Shown in pieces: positions 32,327 through 41,537 of a DNA stretch of 64,000 bases. Origin of the DNA: Siphonodentalium dalli. Its lineage: Eukaryota > Mollusca > Scaphopoda > Gadilida > Siphonodentaliidae. The stretch spans positions 23,996,987-24,060,986 of the forward strand of contig CP136063.1 of the NCBI GenBank assembly GCA_032622095.1. Direction: 5' to 3'. The notes under the pieces were generated by a model that did not search any database, was not told where the DNA came from, and was given only the letters and a program-made list of their open reading frames with translations. Position 1 is the first letter of the stretch. Each line of letters begins with the position of its first letter. A program made the position numbers and the translations under genes.

Positions 32327-32715
32327 AATTTGACAAACTTCTAACTGAAATTTACTACACTCCAAAAGAAGTTGGTGGTTTCAGTGGAGCAAATCAACTT
32401 TTTAAAAATGCGAAAGAAACAAATAACAAAATTAAACTTCCAAATTGGACAAAAGAAATTTTCAAAATTAGTAGAGTTTGTAAAAGTACACCATTAACTT
32501 ACAAATTAGTAGATTTAGATGGTGAAAACATCGCAGGATCATTTTATGGTAAAGAAATTCAACATATAAAAGATAATAAAGTTTACGAAATTGAATCAGT
32601 TGTTGGTAAACGTTCAAGAAAAGTTGCTGGTAAATCAGTTAGAGAAATTAAAGTTCATTGGGCTGGTTATCCTAAAAAGTTTGACAGTTGGATTCCTGCC
32701 ACAAATTTGGTATAA
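32308..32715 (+). pseudogene. Integrase remnant: N-tip fused to SH3-like and chromodomain
   Basis: 135 residues in one open frame, far short of the roughly 300-450 usual for Polinton integrases. Residues 1-37 (IYYTPKEVGGFSGANQLFKN…) look like the extreme N-terminus of the chromodomain-integrase family (F54H12.3-like). From about residue 41 the sequence is the C-terminal region: LPNWTKEIFKISRV, TYKLVDLDGENIAGSFYGKE, then a chromodomain (VYEIESVV…HWAGYPKKFDSWIPA). The zinc-binding HHCC module and the DDE catalytic core are missing between them, so it cannot catalyse integration. The deletion preserves the reading frame. It overlaps the upstream gene by 19 bases. Confidence 0.75.
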
Positions 32716-32725
32716 AACTTTTAAC

Positions 32726-32989
32726 ATGTCTCAAAATGGTTCAGTTGGTCTGGATGCTCCATCACAATTTCAAATCTGTGGAGAATAAATTGCAAAAAAT
32801 CAAGTAACATATTTTACACAAATTATTATAATTGTTGGTATAATCGCTACAGCAATTGTTCATTTAAGTTTACAAAGTGAAAATAACGAACTGTGGTTAA
32901 TTTTACTCAGTAGTTTTTTGGGATACATTTTACCAACACCGTGTTTGAAATATTTGAAAAATCAGTCGGCAGAAATTTTGAAAGTATGA
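32726..32989 (+). pseudogene. Small two-helix membrane protein with an in-frame stop
   Basis: ATG 32726 starts MSQNGSVGLDAPSQF. A TAA at 32786-32788 (codon 21) interrupts the frame, which then continues in the same phase to TGA 32987-32989, about 87 codons in all. The downstream part has two hydrophobic segments, IIIIVGIIATAIVHLSL and LWLILLSSFLGYIL, separated by a short polar loop, so it would be a small membrane protein. The end overlaps the next gene's start as ATGA, an arrangement that supports this phase. Function unknown. Confidence 0.55.
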
Positions 32990-33819
32990 ATTCTTTCTAC
33001 ATTACAATTCCGAGCGACAGTTCAATGGTAATGTATCCAAACAATTCTCAATGTTGTTTTACTGTACAATTACCAAAACCAATTCAAATTGATAAAGAAA
33101 AATGGGAAGTTGCATTAGTCGAACTGATAACACCTTCAGAAACATACAATGTTACAGGGGATTCGTGTAAATTCAATTTGATTACAACTGATGCAATAAT
33201 ACTGTCTGTTCTTCAAAATCGTTTTGAAGAAAAGATATTTACGAGACCTGATGGCGTTCGTGCAATTGAAATACAGATACGAGAAGGTTCGTATACCTCT
33301 GCGGCAGATTTACTTGATACAATGCAAGATGTAATTGATGAAACACTTGGAGAAGCAATGCAAAACGAATACGGATTTCACATCAAGTACTCAAAAGTTA
33401 CAAAACGTGTGAAAATTATTCGCAAGAGTGTAAGTATCCCAAAACTAGGAATTGAATTACCACAATGTCTTTTGCACAAGTTGGGTTACAAAACTGAAAA
33501 CGATTCTGAAGATTTTTATTCAAATAATAGATTTCCGTTTGGTGTAGATTTGAATGTTGGTCATAATCAAATGTTTGTTTATTCTGATATTGGAAATGTT
33601 GAAGTACAAATTTTACGAGTTGTTTCTTTCAGAATTAAAAGAGATATCGACGGATTACATGTAAAACATGAATTTTTAAATTTACATTATGTTCCAGTTT
33701 CAAAGTCATACTTTGACAAAATTAGTGTAAATATAAGTGGCGACACAGGAAAATCAATTCAGTTTATTGATGGTAAGTCTTTGGCGAAGCTGCATTTCAG
33801 AAAACGAGAGGAGTTCTAA
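32986..33819 (+). CDS. Penton-like minor capsid protein (unit 2)
   Basis: 277 residues from ATG 32986, which overlaps the previous stop. A longer frame from 32941 only reads through that gene. The N-terminus (MNSFYITIPSDSSMVMYPNN) and PIQIDKEKWEVALVELITPS are characteristic of a family found beside F54H12.2-like genes in animal Polinton-type elements. By position and size it is the probable single-jelly-roll penton that sits at capsid vertices. The open frame is complete. Compared with the fragment in unit 1 it lacks an 18-base and a 3-base in-frame segment in the last third. Confidence 0.72.
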   Translation: MNSFYITIPSDSSMVMYPNNSQCCFTVQLPKPIQIDKEKWEVALVELITPSETYNVTGDSCKFNLITTDAIILSVLQNRFEEKIFTRPDGVRAIEIQIREGSYTSAADLLDTMQDVIDETLGEAMQNEYGFHIKYSKVTKRVKIIRKSVSIPKLGIELPQCLLHKLGYKTENDSEDFYSNNRFPFGVDLNVGHNQMFVYSDIGNVEVQILRVVSFRIKRDIDGLHVKHEFLNLHYVPVSKSYFDKISVNISGDTGKSIQFIDGKSLAKLHFRKREEF

Positions 33820-33825
33820 AAAACA

Positions 33826-34200
33826 ATGTTCCCCGTGTATAGAGGTGTACCACGGCAATATGGTAACGGTATTGGTTCAATTTTCAAATCAGTTATGAGA
33901 TCTGCTGTACCATTTCTAAAACCGATTGGTCGGACAGCTTTACAACTTGCGAAAAAACACACTTTTGGTGTTGCAGATGAAATTATTAATCAAGGTAAAA
34001 GTCCGAAAGAAGCGTTGATGTCTGAAGGTAAAAAAGCTTTAAAATCTTTTGGCACACAAGCTAAAAATCAAATTTTGAACTCGAGACAAAAACCTAGAAA
34101 AAGAGTAGCGAATTCAAAAATGAATCATTCAGCTGTCAAACGCCGAAAAAGTCAGTCGAAAAAACATCCTAGCAGTCGAGCTCTTGATATTTTTGATTAA
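33826..34200 (+). CDS. Small basic virion core protein, pX/pVI-like (unit 2)
   Basis: The 124-residue product appears identical to that of 11303-11677 in unit 1. Perfect conservation, beside neighbours that have diverged by several changes, suggests either recent duplication or chance. Features are the same: QYGN-G at residues 11-15 as a possible protease site, a helical middle and a basic tail. Confidence 0.8.
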   Translation: MFPVYRGVPRQYGNGIGSIFKSVMRSAVPFLKPIGRTALQLAKKHTFGVADEIINQGKSPKEALMSEGKKALKSFGTQAKNQILNSRQKPRKRVANSKMNHSAVKRRKSQSKKHPSSRALDIFD

Positions 34201-34202
34201 TC

Positions 34203-35493
34203 ATGGCACAAATGGTAAATGGATCATGCGAATGCAATAAATCGGAACTTGATATAACACATGTTCCACCAACGGTGGCTACAATGTCAGAATCGCAGTG
34301 GATCGAAAATCATCCGATTGCACCGCTGAATAATTCTGCTCCGATAGAGTTTGTCATACCATCTCAAACAGAAAAGTGGACAGATATTAATCAATCTTAT
34401 CTTTATGTGAAATTCAAAATTACAAAAAAAGATGGAACTAATTTGGTAGCTGGTACGGAATTAGCACCTGTTAACAATTTCTTTCATAGCATGTTCAGCA
34501 GTATCGATGTTTACTTGAACAACAAATTGATAACTTCGAATTCTGACACTTACCCATACCGAGCATATTTCGAAAATCTGTTGGGATACTCTCCAGAATA
34601 TAAAGATAATCAATTAGCAAATTTAGAAATGTGGTATGGCGATACAGCAGAACAATTTGAAGAGAATACCAAAGGTGGTGGCAATGCTGGATTAACTTCT
34701 AGAGAAAGTTTGATCGGTAGTAGTAAATTTGTTGAACTATGTGGACGCTTACACACTGATCTGTTTCTTCAAGAAAAATATTTACCAAATGGAATTGAAA
34801 TTCGTATCAGATTAAACAGATCACCATCAAAATTTTGCCTCATTGGCTCCGAGGATGGACAAATTGTTTTCGAATCAGCAGTGTTCCATGTCAGAACAGT
34901 TAATCTCTTTCCAGCGGTCTCATATAAATTAAATCAAGAAATTGTCCAGTCAAAAATGAAACTACCTATCAGACGAGTAGAAATAAAAACTTTCACAATT
35001 AGTACTGGACTTAGATCAAAAATTGAAGACCGCTTATTTAAAGAGACTTTTTATTGCGTTGGTCGAAAATAAAGATATGAATGGAGATTTGGGTACCAAT
35101 CCATTCCACTTCAAACATTTCAGTTTGAATAAATTGGAAGTTAGTCAAGACGGTCATACAATACATAACCGTCCATTTGAACCAAACTTCGCAACAAAAC
35201 AATGTCTCAGATCATATTTATCTTTGTATCAATCTTTAGGAATGTTTGGTGTTAACAAATAAATTGGCATTAATTTAAAAGAATATATGAATGGTTATTG
35301 TTTGTGGGGTTTCGACTTGACACCGGACCAAGGAAGCGACGAGGGACATCTACATCCTATAAAGACAGGGAACCTGCGTTTGGAGCTTCAGTTCTTGACA
35401 GCTCTCACTACAACCGTCAACGTTTTGGTGTATGCTGAATTCGACAGTGAAATAGAGATCACAGCTTTGAGAGAAGTGCTTACTGACTATTAG
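34203..35493 (+). pseudogene. Major capsid-like protein, broken copy (unit 2)
   Basis: The same gene as 11680-12984 but inactivated twice. A 14-base deletion at about 35037 shifts the frame after roughly 278 codons. A base change at about 35260 creates TAA in the original phase further on. The remaining sequence is nearly identical to unit 1, with a few substitutions (for example PLNNSAP for QLNNSAL near residue 47). The coding phase returns to match at the end, so gene order and spacing are kept. Confidence 0.92.
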
Positions 35494-35494
35494 G

Positions 35495-35953
35495 ATGGAG
35501 TTCACATCACAGCTATGGAACTACTATGAAGAATACCAATGTTCACAAAACTTTGCTCCGAGATGGAACCTGATCTTGGACACACTCAACAACGCTATGA
35601 TTGAAGAACTACAAGAACTTATTCGCAAGGAATTGTCAGCAAACTGTGAAGGATGTAAAATAGAACATCCTAGTCAACGTGAACATGTTCTGTGTTTGTT
35701 CTCTACAACTGATGATTGGACAAACCAGTTTATCGACTTAGCGCTGATTAAACTTGACATATACAATGTTATGGAAAGATGGTTCCCGAAGCTGATGGAG
35801 TTAAACCCACACTGCAAGGAGAAGTTCGAAGCATACGTCATGTGGGATCATCTGAGAAACAGTTTAGAGCTCAACCGCAAAAAAATCGACGCAGAGTGGA
35901 CTCTGATGTGGTCACAGCGAGTCAAAGAGAATTACAACGATGCAGACAGCTGA
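35495..35953 (+). CDS. Conserved late-block protein of unknown function (unit 2)
   Basis: A 152-residue open frame, the partner of 12986-13444. Differences from unit 1 are few and include LSAN for VSEN near residue 49 and KKID for KTFD near residue 131. It overlaps the protease gene by 14 bases exactly as in unit 1. No domain recognised. Confidence 0.75.
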   Translation: MEFTSQLWNYYEEYQCSQNFAPRWNLILDTLNNAMIEELQELIRKELSANCEGCKIEHPSQREHVLCLFSTTDDWTNQFIDLALIKLDIYNVMERWFPKLMELNPHCKEKFEAYVMWDHLRNSLELNRKKIDAEWTLMWSQRVKENYNDADS

Positions 35954-36413
35954 ACTTCAATATATTCTGGACAATTCCTGGTTGTGTAAACTTAACACAT
36001 ATGTTTGTGCTAGAGATCTGTTACCAGAGAAGAAACCACAACATATTCAAGCATATATTGTGAACACGCACTCATCGGATCAGCCAGGAGAACACTGGAC
36101 ATTGATGTTATTCAATGGAAGATCAGCTGTATACTTCGACTCCTTTGGACTACCACCACCGAGACGATATATGTTACCATTCATAAAAAGGAACTCATCA
36201 GCATAGACTATGAATACAACACGATATCAACATCGTGCGACAAATGTGTGTGGATTATATTGTATATTCGCACTCCACCACATGATGAAAGGAAAGAGGA
36301 TGAAAAGATTATTCAATTCTCGGGATTTCTTCAAGAATGACAGAACAATAGTTCGATGGTTTGGAAAGCACTATGGTCGATTATACAGAAAAGCAAATTT
36401 GCTGTTGAATTAA
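35940..36413 (+). pseudogene. Adenain-like protease, nonsense copy (unit 2)
   Basis: The 157-codon gene corresponding to 13431-13904. A TGG to TAG change at 36204-36206 stops it at codon 89, after His52 and Asp67 but before Gln97 and Cys104, so the product would lack the nucleophile. The rest of the frame is open and nearly identical to unit 1 (Tyr for Asp at residue 21, Asp for His at 26 and Arg for Lys at 61). Confidence 0.92.
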
Positions 36414-36783
36414 ACTTCACCAGGACATCGACGGCTGATATACATACAACGCAAAGAAGACGACGACCAGATAACAACGAATGTGTCAACAACTCCACAA
36501 AATAGACTCTTTTGTTATTGATTCAGTGTAGGATGTTGTAGGATGTTCAATTAAGTTTCTTCAAATCTGAGACCTTGTTTTGTACATAAATTATTGTTCT
36601 TTGTTAATATTATTGATGTATAATAATATATTATTGTTCATTGTTCTTGTTCTTGTTTTTGAAAAATAAATGATAAATTTCAACAAAATCGTTTTCACTG
36701 TAGGATCCCCACCAATTGATTCTGTTCGTGTCGATGTGTCATCTCTGGTCAGAATTATACAAACTTTAAATTAGTAATGAAAA
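36414..36783. other. 3' untranslated and subterminal region of unit 2
   Basis: Near-identical to 13905-14279, with AATAAA at 36665-36670 about 255 bases after the protease stop. No other feature seen. Confidence 0.7.
36665..36670 (+). terminator. Polyadenylation signal of the late block (unit 2)
   Basis: AATAAA in the same context as 14156-14161. Confidence 0.55.
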
Positions 36784-37172
36784 AATGTCTAAGTCCATTT
36801 TCATTTTTTCGATCAGAAATGTCACATCAATGACAGGAACATCTATCCTCAGGGGGGAAACTCTGGCCCAGTACAGTACCCCCCAGACATGGCCACTATG
36901 GCCCAGTACCCCCCCCCAGTCATGGCCACTATGGCCCAGTACCCCCCCCCCCATACATGGCCACTATGGCCCACTGGGGCATAGTGCCCATGTCTGGGGG
37001 ATACTGGGCCATAGTGTCCATATCTGGGGGGTACTGGGCCATAGTGTCCCTGTCTGGGGGGGTACTGGGCCATAGTGTCCCTGTCTGGGGGGTACTGGGC
37101 CATAGTGTCCCTGTCTGGGGGTACTGGGCCATAGTTTCCCCCCTGAGGATAGATGTTCCTGTCATTACTACT
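36784..37172. repeat. Right terminal repeat of the viral element
   Basis: The inner arm (to about 36857) matches the arm at 14280-14347. The 30-bp minisatellite follows in one orientation, then an asymmetric centre (36955-36992) that is the reverse complement of the centre at 14525-14560, then the minisatellite in reverse. An outer arm (37139-37165) and the tip CATTACTACT close the element. The region from about 36832 to 37165 is thus itself a ~330-bp imperfect palindrome. Confidence 0.9.
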
Positions 37173-37340
37173 GGGGTTATCATTAAACCTCACATCCTTG
37201 TATTGCAGGTTATGTAGATGGGAGTTATAATTAAACCTCGCATCATTGTATTGGTTATTTAGATGGAGTTATCATTATACCTCACATCCTTATATTGGTT
37301 ATTTAGATGGTTATCATTATACCTCACATCAGTGTGTTGG
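37173..37340. repeat. ~43-bp satellite, right flank of the viral element
   Basis: About four units of the same satellite as at 10759-10862 (GTTATCATTAAACCTCACATCC and variants). It begins with the target duplication GGGGTT and is in register with the left flank. Confidence 0.9.
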
Positions 37341-37559
37341 GGATTTTGGACCTTGACTTGGGGACCTTTGGTTTTGGTGAGTTTGAAGCCTGTTTACATT
37401 TCAAAATGTTGTCAGTTTTGTATCGTCTGCAGCGGAACTTGGCATGTTGAAGCAAATGTTACAAGGCATTGCACCGTTATGATTTTGGCATTGTTGAACA
37501 GAAGAGAAATACAGAATACAAATCAGTATCAAATGATAAAATGTATATGTAACGAGTCT

Positions 37560-38400
37560 ATAATACAAATGAAAAAATTGGGGAGGGGTGGGCGATATGG
37601 GGAGAAATATGGGTTGATACCGACATAGATTTGAAGAGCGATAATGACCAATGTTGATATATTATGCATCTCAACTCTATTGTTGCGACAAGGCTATAAA
37701 ATAGGGGGGGGTCAGAAACTTAGTTATCTCTATATAGTGCCAGAATAGTTATTTATCGACTTCTATAGTGGTACAATGAAAATTAGAATCAAATTATAAA
37801 ATATGTATATAACACAACTATACCGATGAAAAGACAAATTATAATTTGGGCCGGGATTAGATGTTGGGTTGGTTATATGGAGTAAAAGGAGTTCATACGA
37901 TGAACTGACATAAATTAGTAGAGCTATGGTGATCAATGTTGCCATGTAATGCATCGCGACTGTACTGTAGCGACAATTATAAAATTAGGGGGGAGGCCTG
38001 TAATTATCTCTATCTCAAAATATGGCACCAGAATTATATAGAAAGGAATAGCAATTGATATACGTATACGGCATAGTACACATAATACCATAGACATAAG
38101 TATTGATCACATGATAAAAATATGTACATAACTCGACTATACCGATGAAAAAAATAATAAATTGGACCGGGATTAGAGTTGGGTTGGTTACATGTGGATA
38201 ATTGGATATGCGGTTAATACTGATGAAACAATATAATTTAGTAGAGTGATAAAGACCAATGTTGACACTTAGTCAGCCTATATGCGGGGAAAATAGGGGT
38301 TGATACGATAGACCAAAATAAATTTGTCGAGTGATAGTGACCAATGTTGACTTATAAAGTAATGCGACTGTACTGTCGCACAATTATCAGGTAGAAATTG
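37560..38400. repeat. Diverged tandem repeat, unit ~300-360 bp
   Basis: Three loosely similar units share GGGATTAGA(T)GTTGGGTTGGTTA, GATGAAAA near a conserved AT tract, and TGACCAATGTTGA followed by GCGACTGTACTGT. Divergence is high, so boundaries are approximate. No gene supported. Confidence 0.6.
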
Positions 38401-38464
38401 TCAAATATGTACCCTGATGTCCAATATGGAGCACCTCAGAAAACATTCGCAGGGCCCTAAAATT

Positions 38465-38995
38465 TATTTAACACAGGATTTCCTATTCAAATCGATTTAT
38501 GTCGATAAAACTCTTATTTTTCAAAATTTTAAGCTGAGACTTGGTGTGTCTGTGTAAAAGTCTTATATATTCCTAAAATGACAGGTTCCAGCACGTATTT
38601 ATGTTTTAGATGGCAGAAAGAATTTCTTTTCGATGATAAATTTTAATATAGGATTTGCCATTCAAAACGATTTATGTCCATAAAACTCTTATTTTTCAAA
38701 ATTTTAAGCTGAGACTTGGTACGTCTGCGTGGAATACTTATCTATTCCTAAAATGACAGGGTCTATCGCGTAATTATGTTTTAGATGGAAGAAATGAATT
38801 TTTTTCGATGGTAAATTTTAACATGGGATTGTCCCATTCAAATTGATTTATGTCGATAAAACTGTTATTTTTCAAAATTTTAAGCTGATACACGGTGTTT
38901 CTCAGTGGAATACTTATATATTCCTAAAACGGCAGGGTCCAGTACGTAATTATCTTTTAGATGGAAGAAATTGATTTGTTTCGATGATTTAAATA
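38465..38995. repeat. Tandem repeat, three copies of a ~176-bp unit
   Basis: Copies start at about 38470, 38645 and 38822. Each contains GATTTATGTC(G/C)ATAAAACT, TTATTTTTCAAAATTTTAAG and a closing TTTTAGATGG(C/A)AGAAA. No coding frame. Confidence 0.9.
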
Positions 38996-38999
38996 GCCA

Positions 39000-41537
39000 G
39001 CGTAAACCAGCGTAAACAAATTTAACAATCATTTTCTCAAGTGTCGTTTTGGTAAAAATATCGCTCTCTCGACGGGGAGATCTGATCCGAACAATAGCTA
39101 AGATGTATTTAGATAGAATTATTGAGAGAATTTGACAGATTATGGTGCATTTTGAGAGAAAAGAGTGGAGAAAACGTTTGCTTCAAACACGCGAATTCAG
39201 CCAATTACATTTGCAGACGAGCGCTGTCACTGTCATAATCAGATTGACAACACATTGAACAAATGCAGGCTTTAAACTCACCTTTTTGGGAGGTAAATCC
39301 AATAAATTAGATATCAATACAATCCTTCCTAAGCACATTCAAAGATATCCCGCAAGATTTTAATATCTTAGGACACAGAAACAGTCAAAATGAATGAATT
39401 TAAATCAGCTTCCGAGACGAAGCGAGACATGTATGTGTACGATTTTTATTTTTATGCGCCTTGTTTACGATGACGTCATTTGCGTTGCTTCCCAACCTTC
39501 ACCCTTTCCACTCCCAACGACATTTCAATTGGTTGAAATTAAAAAGTTCTCAAGTTTCAGCTCAACCTGAATCTAGTTACTCAATTGGTAAAAATACTTT
39601 ATCAGTAATTCTTAGTTTTATAAGTTATAACTCTAATTTTATTCACGATACGAGCTCAACATCATAATATGTCACTGTTTATGGCGGTGTTATCCAAACG
39701 TGTGCTTTGATAATGATTATAATTTTATTTTGCGATCAAACGTCAGTGCAGCACAGCAGAAACGCATAGGCACTAGTTCAATTCAGCAGAAACGCATGAG
39801 TACTACGATTATAGACACCCACTGGACGCGCTTCGCGCGTCGGTCAGTGGTTGAAAAATTTCAAACTTCTCACCACTGTAATTTAAAAAAAAATATTTTT
39901 CATGCAGATGACAAATTTTAGGTGCTAAAAAGTCACGCTGGTGTCTGGAGCCACTGTTTCGCAGAAATCGCTACTACTTCATACTGGTGGGGTCAAGGTC
40001 ACCTGAAACAATATTTTACAAAACTCAAAGACATCCTCTAAAAATCCACAAATTCATAACTAACCTTCTCTCAATAAACATACCACACCCATGGTGACAG
40101 AAAACACTGGTACTCTATTCTAAGAAATTTACCCCTACTGATCATTCGAAACTGTGGAGTGTCACCATAGAGCCAGTGGCCACCATGTTGGAATAGAATT
40201 GACAAATTAACAAAAAGAATTTATTTTTATTTTTCGATCAGCCTCCCCATATCAACACTAATAAATTTGAAGAACACAATCACCTTTATTCAAAATTAAA
40301 TGATTTATGTGGATTTAGTTGACATTGGCGCATAGCATTCGGCAAACCTCGCCAGATTCCGTACCGTAATTTCAGTTTGAAGTTACGTCCCCTACATGGC
40401 CCATAGCAAGGTTGGAAATGGTGACGTAATTTTCGTCGTTAGAAAATGGCTGCACCGAGAATTTATTGGCGTTTGCATTCAAACAACAACAACTCTTCTC
40501 CCTTTAAATTCTGGTGCTGAATTATATGTTGTTATGTCGGCGTTTGTTTTCATCGACTATAAGGCGGTCCGGAAAAAGTAACGGGTCGGATTAATTTCGG
40601 CCTTGTAAAAATGGCGGAAAGTGCTGGCCGCACTCGAATCAAATCCGGGAATATCAGTTCATTTGACAATTACTGACTCAGTGACTGACACTGACAGCTT
40701 TGGATTAACAGTGATTGGTATATTTAATTTATAGCCAATTGTTCCATATATTTACAAAGGGATTTTACGCATCTATGCGGATAAGTAACAGTTTCAGTCA
40801 CCAATTTCAACAATAGTGCTCAAGTCAAGAAAATATAGGCAGTTTCTAAATTCTACGAACAAGTCTTAGAGTCGGGACTCAGTTACTGTTACTAGTACCG
40901 GGGTACTTTTAAACATTAGCGTTTCTACTCTAGTTAATTGTGGAAAAACAGTCGGTTTGAGAATAGAATATATAGCTAAATTCAGCTAGGTTAGCAGATA
41001 GCCTGAATACAGGATTACAGAGCAGTAATCCTGTATTCAGGCTGTCTGCTACATGTAATATCATAATCATGTATTGTGGCTGTATTCTCACATTTGGCAT
41101 AATTGCTAGGTCAACATGACCGCTTTCGCAGATTGCTACTTCCAAGTTCCAGCAGTATACATGTAGTACTACTACTAGAAGTATACGCACTACGTGCATG
41201 ACTGAACTAGACATTTGACAGACCTGACGAATACGATCAAGCTATCAAAGGATCGTTCATATCAACGTAGTTTGGCCATAGCAAATTTTCTAATCACGTC
41301 GAGCCAATAAATATCACAACATTTACAAAAGAAATTATCATTTGGCCTATTGTTAACATTTGTTCAAATATTATGATCCTTATCATGGCTTATGACCTTA
41401 ATTATTAATAACTTGAATCTCCTCTCAAGTGTAACGCGTGTTACTGTTGCTGCATAGGTAACTCTCGTCGGTTTTATGTAATAAAGTTACCCAGGTTCCT
41501 GAAATAGTGATAAAGTTACACAGGTTGGACAGAATTG
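39000..41537. other. Non-coding stretch with two notable hairpins
   Basis: No gene is supported. A short ATG frame at about 40610 (MAESAGRTRIKSG…, 21 codons) has a good start context but no visible donor site, so I do not call it an exon. A GC-rich palindrome GACGCGCTTCGCGCGTC lies at about 39826. A 27-bp-arm hairpin occupies 40992-41051. Confidence 0.45.
40992..41051. repeat. Near-perfect hairpin, 27-bp arms
   Basis: TAGCAGATAGCCTGAATACA… and its reverse complement …TGTATTCAGGCTGTCTGCTA pair with one mismatch around a six-base loop. No neighbouring gene explains it. Confidence 0.85.

Larger units (their letters stand above)
10863..37172. mobile_element. Polinton/Maverick-type endogenous virus, tandem partial dimer
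   Basis: The outer tips are AGTAGTAATG (10863-10872) and its exact reverse complement CATTACTACT (37163-37172). Both are followed inward by the same 30-bp minisatellite, which starts ACTATGGCCCAGTACC. A 6-bp target duplication GGGGTT lies directly outside each tip, the size made by retroviral-type Polinton integrases. Inside are the hallmark genes: protein-primed-type DNA polymerase B, genome-packaging ATPase, a chromodomain integrase remnant, an adenain-like protease and capsid proteins. There are two units in the same orientation: a deleted unit 1 (10863-14340) and a near-complete unit 2 (about 14770-37172), sharing a palindromic junction. No target duplication occurs at the internal junction. 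Later damage includes a 6.8 kb transposon inside the polymerase gene. Confidence 0.93.

Noticed and set aside
32941..32985. An upstream start for the penton-like protein at 32941
   Set aside because: That stretch overlaps the coding phase of the small membrane protein. The ATG at 32986 overlaps its stop and gives the family's usual N-terminus.
14525..36992. Opposite orientation of the palindrome centres as proof of hairpin flip-flop
   Set aside because: Opposite orientation is exactly what ordinary terminal inverted repeats of unit 2 would show, so it is not independent evidence.
40610..40675. A first exon starting MAESAGRTRIKSG
   Set aside because: Only 21 codons, no convincing donor site and no downstream exon seen.
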